A DNA stretch of 18,595 nt from Anaerobutyricum stercoris. GTDB taxonomy: Bacteria; Bacillota; Clostridia; Lachnospirales; Lachnospiraceae. Each line of letters opens with the position of its first letter. Positions within the stretch are counted from its first letter, which is position 1. This document shows, one piece after another, positions 7,434 to 12,851 of this stretch. The notes below the pieces were generated by a model. It was not told the DNA's origin. It was given only the letters and a program-made list of their open reading frames with translations, and did no database searches. Location: assembly GCA_019116455.1 (NCBI GenBank), contig DXBR01000008.1, positions 1-18,595 of the forward strand. The letters run 5' to 3'. A program made the translations under genes and the position numbers.

Positions 7434-7583
7434 ATGTGTGAATATTCAGAGAGAATCTTCAATGGAGGTAAGGAAGAGGGGCGTAAGGAAATGATACATT
7501 TGATGCGAGAACAGGGAGTAGATGAAGCGATTATTGCAAAGATACTGGCAAGTATTACAGAGCAGGAAACGGTAAAAGTATGA
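7434..7583 (+). pseudogene. 49-codon ORF resembling the C-terminal tail of Rpn/PD-(D/E)XK-type nucleases
   Basis: Begins five bases after the MATE stop, with a G-rich stretch ~10 bases before the ATG. It encodes MCEYSERIFNGGKEEGRKE, then MIHLMREQGVDEAIIAKIL, and ends ITEQETVKV. The Glu/Gly/Lys/Arg-rich coil followed by a short 'QG-x-D-x-x-I-A-K-IL' helix is typical of the tails of Rpn-type (recombination-promoting nuclease, YhgA-like) proteins common in Clostridia. The nuclease domain itself is absent. It is most likely a leftover of a deleted gene, possibly translated by coupling to the MATE gene. The assignment rests on a short, low-complexity match. Confidence 0.35.
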
Positions 7584-7659
7584 CAGCGCATCAAAGAAGA
7601 AAAATAAGTTAATGGTGTAGCCAGCTACGAACGGCATGAATTTATTAGAAAATTTTTTT

Positions 7660-7688
7660 CAGGGGCTGAATTTTTCAGCCCCTGCATT
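7660..7688 (+). terminator. Strong hairpin terminator between convergent genes
   Basis: Perfect 11-bp stem CAGGGGCTGAA (7660-7670) / TTCAGCCCCTG (7674-7684) with a TTT loop, followed by CATTTTG. It ends the MATE transcript. On the opposite strand it lies just after the stop codon of the convergent gene, but is followed there by an A-rich run rather than a U-tract, so it may be less effective in that direction. Confidence 0.8.
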
Positions 7689-7703
7689 TTGTCTCTCTTT
7701 TCG

Positions 7704-8174
7704 TCAGTCCGTCAAAAAGTTTGCCCAGTCCATAATCATCTCGTCAATGTTCTCGTATAGTTTTCTGATCTGGTGTTCATCGGAATTGTCCACGTAGACG
7801 CCGCCGGTGCAAAGGGTTCGTTTGCCGGTTTGTTTGGCGATGTTTTTGGCCACATAGGCGCAGAAAGAAGCATCGGCGTTGTCGTCACTTTTAATGATGG
7901 TGGTATCGCATTCGAAAGCGCTGTCGTTTGATGCTGCGGTGTCGGCCAATACAGCGGTGGAGGTTTCTGCTTGTGCCGAGCCTGCCGCTGCGCCGGCTTC
8001 TGCGTCAAACAGCTTGTCCAGGTCGCCCAGATCATCCGTCGGCTTTGGGACGCTGAAAGCGGTGCAGCCGATGCGGTGTTTGTCGCCGCCGGTCAGCAGG
8101 ATGTGGAGGTCGTCGCCTACCGGGGTGATGTCCATCTGTATGGTTGTGAATAATAAAACTCTGTGAAATTTCAT
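7704..8174 (-). CDS. LpdD-like protein (prenylated-flavin chaperone family)
   Basis: 156 residues. The N-terminal part reads ...DDLHILLTGGDKHRIGCTAF followed by VPKP, and the C-terminal part has CAYVAKNIAKQTG then CTGGVYVDNSDEHQIRKLYEN. This order (GGD-x-H-x-x-G...P-x-P, then a final G-x-h-V-D-[ND]...I...N block) is that of the LpdD/gallate-decarboxylase D-subunit family, small proteins linked to UbiD-type decarboxylases that use prenylated FMN. Between the blocks is a ~50-residue Ala/Asp/Ser-rich insert (around DDLGDLDKLFDAEAGAAAGS and on to about 105) that looks disordered. ATG at 8174 is chosen because AGGAGG (+ strand 8182-8187) precedes it; a further upstream ATG would cover that site. 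No UbiD or UbiX gene is nearby, so the partner is unknown. Confidence 0.6.
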   Translation of the reverse strand: MKFHRVLLFTTIQMDITPVGDDLHILLTGGDKHRIGCTAFSVPKPTDDLGDLDKLFDAEAGAAAGSAQAETSTAVLADTAASNDSAFECDTTIIKSDDNADASFCAYVAKNIAKQTGKRTLCTGGVYVDNSDEHQIRKLYENIDEMIMDWANFLTD

Positions 8175-8209
8175 GTCATTTCCTCCTGAGATATTTGGCA
8201 TTATGGTTC

Positions 8210-8218
8210 ATTATAGCA
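8210..8218 (-). promoter_or_regulatory. Extended -10 promoter for the LpdD-like gene
   Basis: Reading the - strand, TGCTATAAT occupies 8218-8210: a TG motif one base before a perfect TATAAT. It is ~36 bases before the start codon at 8174. The -35 region is a weak match. Confidence 0.5.
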
Positions 8219-8234
8219 TAATCGTAATAACTTT

Positions 8235-8263
8235 TTGACGCATTTTGCTCATATTCTTATGTT
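8235..8263 (+). promoter_or_regulatory. Candidate distal promoter for the FTR-like gene
   Basis: TTGACG (8235-8240), a 17-base spacer, TATGTT (8258-8263). It would give a ~125-base leader and overlaps the - strand promoter region. Confidence 0.3.
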
Positions 8264-8289
8264 AAGATTCTGTTAAGAAAACGCCTGTT

Positions 8290-8303
8290 ATTTCTTAAGA
8301 AAT
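8290..8303 (+). promoter_or_regulatory. 14-bp perfect palindrome upstream of FTR-like gene
   Basis: ATTTCTTAAGAAAT is a complete dyad with no spacer. It sits in the divergent intergenic region, just upstream of the repeated TTGTGTACAA boxes. It could be an operator; chance occurrence in AT-rich DNA cannot be excluded. Confidence 0.3.
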
Positions 8304-8310
8304 GTATGAA

Positions 8311-8342
8311 TTGTGTACAACGGGAATATAATTTGTGTACAA
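8311..8342 (+). promoter_or_regulatory. Two identical TTGTGTACAA boxes flanking a -10 element
   Basis: TTGTGTACAA occurs at 8311-8320 and again at 8333-8342, 22 bp apart (about two helical turns). Each box is a near-palindrome (TTGT-n2-ACAA). A perfect TATAAT (8327-8332) lies between them, so a bound protein would cover the promoter spacer and the transcript start. The matching -35 is poor. I read this as an operator pair controlling the FTR-like gene; the regulator is unknown. Confidence 0.55.
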
Positions 8343-8394
8343 TGTGCTGGAAATGCATAGAAATGAAAAGAAGAAGTAAATCAGGAGGCAAAAT

Positions 8395-8592
8395 ATGAAG
8401 ATTAGATTGAATCCCGATGAGAAGGTTGTTGCCATGGTGAAAGAGGGCCTGGCAAAGAAAGACGGCTATTGCCCGTGCCGGCTGGAGCGGACGCCGGAGA
8501 ATAAATGTATGTGCAAGGAGTTCCGGGAGCAGATTGCCGATGAGAATTTTGAGGGCTACTGTCATTGTATGCTGTATTACAAGGAAAAATAA
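8395..8592 (+). CDS. Small ferredoxin:thioredoxin reductase catalytic-subunit-like Fe-S protein
   Basis: 65 residues with three CXC motifs: Cys26-Pro-Cys28-Arg, Cys38-Met-Cys40 and Cys56-His-Cys58. This is the arrangement of the FTR catalytic (beta) subunit, where four cysteines hold a [4Fe-4S] cluster and a neighbouring Cys pair forms the disulfide that reduces thioredoxin. By position, Cys26, 38, 40 and 56 would hold the cluster and Cys28/Cys58 form the redox pair; the CHC motif is intact. It is shorter than plant and cyanobacterial FTR-beta (about 110 residues), consisting of little more than the core, and no FTR alpha-subunit or thioredoxin gene adjoins it. AGGAGG precedes the ATG. No terminator separates it from the next gene. 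Acting as a ferredoxin-linked thiol reductase is inference. Confidence 0.8.
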   Translation: MKIRLNPDEKVVAMVKEGLAKKDGYCPCRLERTPENKCMCKEFREQIADENFEGYCHCMLYYKEK

Positions 8593-8645
8593 AGTAAGAA
8601 AGAACGTTATTATTTAAGAGAGAGAAAGGCTAAAGGAGAGAAAAG

Positions 8646-9623
8646 ATGAAGAAAAAAACATGGGCGGCTGTTGCCTGCGCAGCGCTGTTTCTGGGCGTCG
8701 GCCTGGGAGCGGGGCTCGGGGCGGATGCACCGATGCAGGTGGAGGCCAAGTCGAAGGTAGTGAAAAAGGATAAGACGCCGAAGGAACCAAAAAGCAGCGA
8801 TCTGAAGATCGTGCAGACGGTGACGAAGCTGTCTTCCAGACGGTGGATTCAGTCCTTTACATATGATTCCAGATATTATTATTTTATTCAGATGACAAAG
8901 CCGAGCGTGGGTAATCTTCGGATCACGCGGGTTAAGTATAAAGGTCTTGGAAAGTATACGACGGCCAAAATGGATCTGCGGGGATTTGGTCATGCGACGA
9001 ATCTGGATTGTTCGGTTTACAATGGCAGAACCTATCTCTGGACCGGAAGCAACGCGGCAAGCGGTTCTGATGTTTCCAGGGCGGTTACCTGTTTTACTTT
9101 CCAGAAAAACAGGATTCTTAGGAAAAATGGTTCCATTTATTATAAGATTCCGAAGGGGACGGACGGAAAATATGTGACCAACGTTTATCCGGCGGTAAGT
9201 TCCGACAGCACAAAGCTGGGTGTTCGTTTTACGTATCAGGGAATGCAGTATTATCAGATTTATGAGCTGGTAAACGGAACCCGGATCAATGTCTGGGACC
9301 CGATAGAGCAGATTGTCCTGCCGCCGACCACGGGTGATTTCCAGGGATTTGATATTGACGGCACGAAGATCTGTACCATTGAGGGAAGCCCGAGAAAGTC
9401 GTTCCTGAAAAGCTATGACCGTTCAAGAAAGTATCAGCCGACCATCATCCGTACCTGGGACTACCGCACGGGAGCCATGTCCCGCAAAGTCATTAAGGGA
9501 GCGGCGAGACTTTCCTTCCGGGAGCCGGAGGGCGTCAAGCTTATGTCCAATGGAAAAATGAGAATTATGTATGTGTCCAACACGCTTACCAATCAGTCCT
9601 GCAACATTTACGATGTGAAATAA
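8646..9623 (+). CDS. Secreted helveticin-J-like beta-propeller protein
   Basis: 325 residues with a signal peptide: MKKKTWAAVACAALFLGVG and a Gly/Ala-rich core, with probable cleavage near VEA-KS (residue ~34). A short basic linker (VVKKDKTPKEPKSS) follows. The mature part is rich in Tyr/Trp/Arg beta-strand segments: RWIQSFTYDSRYYYFIQ, GFGHATNLD..., TYLWTGSN, then DFQGFDIDGTKICTIEG and IIRTWDYRTGA. The 'QG-[FY]-DID...I' block and the 'GHAT-x-L' block recall helveticin J, a large Lactobacillus bacteriocin, whose homologues are widespread and mostly of unknown role. AGGAGAG precedes the ATG. It may be co-transcribed with the FTR-like gene 53 bases upstream, and a strong terminator follows. Killing activity should not be assumed. 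Confidence 0.6.
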   Translation: MKKKTWAAVACAALFLGVGLGAGLGADAPMQVEAKSKVVKKDKTPKEPKSSDLKIVQTVTKLSSRRWIQSFTYDSRYYYFIQMTKPSVGNLRITRVKYKGLGKYTTAKMDLRGFGHATNLDCSVYNGRTYLWTGSNAASGSDVSRAVTCFTFQKNRILRKNGSIYYKIPKGTDGKYVTNVYPAVSSDSTKLGVRFTYQGMQYYQIYELVNGTRINVWDPIEQIVLPPTTGDFQGFDIDGTKICTIEGSPRKSFLKSYDRSRKYQPTIIRTWDYRTGAMSRKVIKGAARLSFREPEGVKLMSNGKMRIMYVSNTLTNQSCNIYDVK

Positions 9624-9630
9624 AAATAAG

Positions 9631-9668
9631 AGAGAACCCCGGATCATTCCGACCCGGAGGTTCTCTTT
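9631..9668 (+). terminator. Bidirectional terminator between convergent genes
   Basis: AGAGAACCCCGG (9631-9642) pairs with CCGG (9654-9657), a bulged A, and GGTTCTCT (9659-9666): 12 bp. TTTTG follows on the + strand and a T-rich run (TTATTTTTA) on the - strand, so it serves both genes. Confidence 0.88.
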
Positions 9669-9686
9669 TGCTGTCTATAGATATTT

Positions 9687-10121
9687 TTACAGATAGGCCC
9701 GCATGTCCACGGAGAGGTCTTCTTCCAGTTTGATGACCTTTTTCGCTAATGCCTTTGCCTGGGCGCTGGCGTTCTGACATTCGTTGAGATATTTCTGCAG
9801 GGTGCGGACGCCCATGTCGCAGCCGGTGCTGATGAGGTTGGCGATGGTGTCGTCGCCCGGATTCACCGACATGGTCAGGTTTGTTTTGATCCAGGACATG
9901 CCTTTGGCCATCATGCCGGGTTCCTCGTCCCGCGCGTTATTTTCCATAAGAAGAGAATGGGTCTCCTCGCCGAGCTTTTTGTGCTCCTTCTCGCAGGCAG
10001 TCAGTTTATTTTTTAGCTCTTCATTTTTTACATTGGGAAGCACTTCCCGGATGGCGTCCACTGCCATTTTGATGCCGCTGCTGCATTCCTGCAGAAGCTG
10101 GCAGGTATCCTGTTTGTGCAT
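9687..10121 (-). CDS. Uncharacterised helical-bundle protein (ferritin-like shape)
   Basis: 144 residues, almost entirely predicted helix, with four amphipathic segments: ~5-27, ~33-62, ~70-110 (containing AKGMSWIKTNLTMSVNPGDD and IANLISTGCDMGVRTLQKYL) and ~118-143. The middle block (M-K-x-x-W...S/N...IA-x-LI-x-G-x-x-MG) and the ending (LA-x-K-hI-x-LEE...YL) match a widespread clostridial family of unknown function. Acidic/His residues (Glu44, His47, Glu133, Glu134) recall ferritin-like bundles, but I cannot show metal binding. The start is ATG at 10121 because AGGAGG (+ strand 10129-10134) precedes it; the frame is open further upstream but carries no better site. It is divergent from the vWA/kinase operon and shares its ~240-bp upstream region, so co-regulation is possible. 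Confidence 0.7.
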   Translation of the reverse strand: MHKQDTCQLLQECSSGIKMAVDAIREVLPNVKNEELKNKLTACEKEHKKLGEETHSLLMENNARDEEPGMMAKGMSWIKTNLTMSVNPGDDTIANLISTGCDMGVRTLQKYLNECQNASAQAKALAKKVIKLEEDLSVDMRAYL

Positions 10122-10276
10122 AGTTCTGCCTCCTTTTCGTGATAAATGAATCGTGTGCTTTCGCAAGGATAGTATTTGCGGCGCAGTACAAAATATTACA
10201 GGAGATTTTTTGAAAAATACATTTTTTTGATGAGGGCAGTCAGGAAATATATCGCTATCTGATGGGAAAAATGATT

Positions 10277-10304
10277 TTGTAATTGTACAATATGATGATA
10301 TAAT
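10277..10304 (+). promoter_or_regulatory. Promoter of the vWA/kinase/phosphatase operon
   Basis: TTGTAA (10277-10282), a 16-base spacer, TATAAT (10299-10304). The spacer contains the palindrome TTGTACAA (10283-10290), positioned where a repressor would block RNA polymerase. The leader to the first start codon is about 55 bases. Confidence 0.6.
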
Positions 10305-10363
10305 ACACGTAGACTGCGGACAGCAACGGAAAGCTGATGCAAATTTTTTCGGGAGGAATGTAT

Positions 10364-11248
10364 ATGCCAAAATGGATTGATTTAAATGAAATGGATGACG
10401 ACGATATTCTTTTGAAGCGCAACCGTATGAGCCGGAGCCTGGTCAGCGACGAGATCCCGGCAGTGAAAGCGGACGCCTATGAGGATGATTTTCTCGACGC
10501 CATGGAACCGGCGAAGAAAAGTATGACCATCTTTTTCCTCATTGATGTGTCAGGCAGCATGAAGGGAACGAAGATCGGTTCGCTCAACGGCACCATGGAA
10601 GAGCTGCTTCCGTCTCTGATCGGAGTGGGTGAGGCGTCCACCGATGTGAAGATTGCCATTATGAAGTTCTCCACTGACGTGGAGTGGGTGACGCCGGAGC
10701 CGGTGCGCATTGAGGAGTATCAGTACTGGAACCGCCTGGAGGCGGAAGGACTGACCTTCATGGGAGACGCATTTCTGGAACTGTCCAAAAAGCTGTCCAG
10801 AAGCAGCTTTTTGAATTCTCCGTCCATTTCCTTCGCGCCGGTCATTTTCCTGTTGTCGGACGGATCGCCAAACGATGACTGGAAGAAAGGTCTTGAGACG
10901 CTCAAGCAGAATAAATGGTTCCAGCATGGCCTGAAGATTGCGCTGGGCATCGGTTCCAAGGTCAATATGGATGTGCTTCGTGCATTTACCGGCAACGACG
11001 AGCTGGCAGTGCAGGCTAAGAATGCAGATCAGCTCCGGGAACTCATCAAGCTTTTGGCGGTGACGTCCTCACAGATTGGAAGCCGCAGCCTTGCGCTGGT
11101 GGATAACGGCGGCGGACAGCAGTCGGGCGAGGAAGTGGTCGCCATGGCCAAGCAGCAGGTGCTGGTGGAGGAGATCCGTTCCGGCACGAAGGATATTCTG
11201 GGCGAGGCTGTGGATCTGGAGGCTGTGGACTTTGACGAAGGATGGTAG
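10364..11248 (+). CDS. vWA-domain protein, TerY-like (first copy)
   Basis: 294 residues. Residues ~53-240 are a von Willebrand factor A domain with a complete MIDAS metal site: Asp61-x-Ser63-x-Ser65 (DVSGSM), Thr131 (LTFMGDAF) and Asp166 (LLSDGSPND), so it should bind a divalent ion and a ligand. TerY-family traits are SLNGTMEELLPSLIGVG and the repeated NKWFQHGLKIALGIGS. The first ~50 residues are strongly acidic (IDLNEMDDDD...) and absent from the second copy. The end is a flexible acidic tail finishing in FDEGW, shared with the second copy. GGGAGGA (10350-10356) sets ATG 10364; an in-frame ATG at 10337 lies before that site. It is first in a six-gene unit with kinase and PP2C genes. TerY-like proteins are proposed scaffolds or substrates in a phosphorylation switch; the role is inferred. 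Confidence 0.9.
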   Translation: MPKWIDLNEMDDDDILLKRNRMSRSLVSDEIPAVKADAYEDDFLDAMEPAKKSMTIFFLIDVSGSMKGTKIGSLNGTMEELLPSLIGVGEASTDVKIAIMKFSTDVEWVTPEPVRIEEYQYWNRLEAEGLTFMGDAFLELSKKLSRSSFLNSPSISFAPVIFLLSDGSPNDDWKKGLETLKQNKWFQHGLKIALGIGSKVNMDVLRAFTGNDELAVQAKNADQLRELIKLLAVTSSQIGSRSLALVDNGGGQQSGEEVVAMAKQQVLVEEIRSGTKDILGEAVDLEAVDFDEGW

Positions 11249-11318
11249 AAGGCGGGAAAGCAGTCGTGCATGGCTGTGTTTTGTACCGGGAGAGTTGAAT
11301 GAAGGATGGTAAGATAAT

Positions 11319-12674
11319 ATGAGAGAGTTGAAAATAGGAGAGCGCATCCCGGTGGAAGCCGGCGGCGAGGCGGTCGTGTCCAGGGAGCTTGGACGGGGCG
11401 GCCAGGGTATCGTCTATCTGGTGCGGTATAACGGCAGAGAATATGCGCTGAAATGGTATTTTATCAGCCGCATCAAGAATCCGGAAGCGTTTCGGGATAA
11501 CCTGAGAAGAAATATTGAGGACGGTGCGCCGGACGGCGGACAGCAGTTTATCTGGCCGTTGTTTCTCACAGAGCAGAAAAAGAACGGAGCCTTCGGCTAT
11601 CTGATGCGCCTGGCTCCGTCGGGATACGATTCTTTTACAGATATTTATAATGGATACAAATGGGAGAAGCCGGTGGCAAAAGGGCGGCCGGCCCGGAAGA
11701 GAAAGGTGAAGTTTGCCTCTCTTGATGTGATGATCACGGCGGCCATCAACATTGTAAAGGCGTTCCGCTCCCTGCATTTGTCGGGAAAGAGCTATCAGGA
11801 TTTGAACGACGGCGGATTCTTTATCGACACCAACACCGGCGACGTGCTGGTGTGCGACTGTGATAACGTGGCGGCCGACGGCGATAACTTCGGTATCGGC
11901 GGTATGCCGGGCTTCATGGCGCCGGAGGTGGTGCGTGGCATCGCCAAGCCGGGAGTGCTCACCGACCGGTATTCGCTGGCGGTGGTGCTTTTTAAGCTGT
12001 TTTTCCGGGGAGATCCGCTGGAGGGAAGCAAGGTGCTCCAGTGCGTAGTCATGACAGAAGAAAATGATTTGATTCATTATGGAAAAAATCCGGTGTTTGT
12101 CTATGACCCGAACGATGCGTCCAACCGTCCGGTGAAGGGCGTGCATGATAATGTCATCAAACTGTGGCAGATTTATCCGGATTACATCCGGCAGGCGTTT
12201 ACTCTGTCCTTTACCTACGGGATTCAGGAGCCCAACGCCCGCATCATCGAGAAAAACTGGATACAGATGCTGACGCAGCTGAAAATGGATATCATCCACT
12301 GCGGATGCGGACGGACTGCCTTTCTTTCTTCTTTTGAGAAGAAAGGGGAACATTCTCTGGTCTGCCAGAAATGCGGCAATCCGATTTATATGATGAGCGT
12401 CAAGGACTTTGAGATTCCGCTCTACATGGGTGCCAAGCTGTACCGCTGCGTCACAGAGAAGAATAACGATGATATTGAGACCGTGACAGGCGCGGTCATT
12501 GAGAACCGTTTAAAAAAAGGACTGTTCGGCGTTAAAAATATGTCCCGCCAGACCTGGCAGGCGCTGTATCCGGATCATTCTCTCCGGGAAGTGGGGCCGG
12601 GCAAAGGCGTCCCGATCTGGAAAGGGCTGGAGATTGACTTTGGCGACGGGATCAGCGGAAAGATTCTGCTGTAG
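11319..12674 (+). CDS. Ser/Thr-type protein kinase with C-terminal zinc ribbon and FHA-like module
   Basis: 451 residues. Kinase domain ~20-320: glycine loop LGRGGQGIVY (24-33), ATP-binding Lys45 (ALKWY), catalytic-loop YQDLND with Asp161, metal-binding Asp180 in CDCDNV (the DFG position), and APE at 201-203 (GFMAPEVV). The catalytic-loop Asn five residues after Asp161 is replaced by Gly166, a divergence from the standard kinase loop. After the kinase comes a C4 zinc ribbon (Cys328, Cys330, Cys349, Cys352), then a ~90-residue beta-rich module ending GVKNMSRQTWQALYP ... GKGVPIWKGLEIDFG, which resembles the last half of an FHA fold. No membrane segment, so cytoplasmic, unlike PASTA kinases. AAGGA (11302-11306) precedes the ATG. 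The genes either side make it the kinase of a TerY-P unit. Confidence 0.88.
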   Translation: MRELKIGERIPVEAGGEAVVSRELGRGGQGIVYLVRYNGREYALKWYFISRIKNPEAFRDNLRRNIEDGAPDGGQQFIWPLFLTEQKKNGAFGYLMRLAPSGYDSFTDIYNGYKWEKPVAKGRPARKRKVKFASLDVMITAAINIVKAFRSLHLSGKSYQDLNDGGFFIDTNTGDVLVCDCDNVAADGDNFGIGGMPGFMAPEVVRGIAKPGVLTDRYSLAVVLFKLFFRGDPLEGSKVLQCVVMTEENDLIHYGKNPVFVYDPNDASNRPVKGVHDNVIKLWQIYPDYIRQAFTLSFTYGIQEPNARIIEKNWIQMLTQLKMDIIHCGCGRTAFLSSFEKKGEHSLVCQKCGNPIYMMSVKDFEIPLYMGAKLYRCVTEKNNDDIETVTGAVIENRLKKGLFGVKNMSRQTWQALYPDHSLREVGPGKGVPIWKGLEIDFGDGISGKILL

Positions 12675-12681
12675 CCTGCGG

Positions 12682-12811
12682 GCGACGAGCAGTGCTGCAG
12701 CACATATGGAATGGCGAATATGCGTGCCAGCGGGCAGTGCTGCAGCATAGAATGACAGGTATGTGTGCCAGCGAGCAGTGCTGCAGCATAGAATAGCAGG
12801 CATGTGTGCCA
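12682..12811 (+). repeat. Three degenerate tandem repeats (~41-45 bp) with TGCTGCAGCA palindromes
   Basis: Copies at about 12682-12729, 12730-12770 and 12771-12811. Copies 2 and 3 are both 41 bp and differ at only a handful of positions; copy 1 is longer and more diverged. Each contains GCAGTGCTGCAGCA with the perfect 10-bp palindrome TGCTGCAGCA (12693-12702, 12738-12747, 12779-12788) and ends in TGTGTGCCA or similar. They fill the gap between the kinase and pseudokinase genes. A fourth, decayed GCGCAGCATG follows. There are too few copies, and no conserved spacers, for a CRISPR array. Confidence 0.8.
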
Positions 12812-12851
12812 AAAGGCGCAGCATGTACATAAAAAGAGGCATAATGCCGGA

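Noticed and set aside
11046..12353. Long - strand open frame (435 codons) opposite the kinase gene
   Set aside because: It runs antisense to a kinase with clear motifs. The translation is rich in His/Arg/Leu with no recognisable domain, and no ribosome binding site precedes a start.
12682..12811. Repeats considered as a CRISPR array
   Set aside because: Only three degenerate copies, no unique spacers of constant length and no cas genes.
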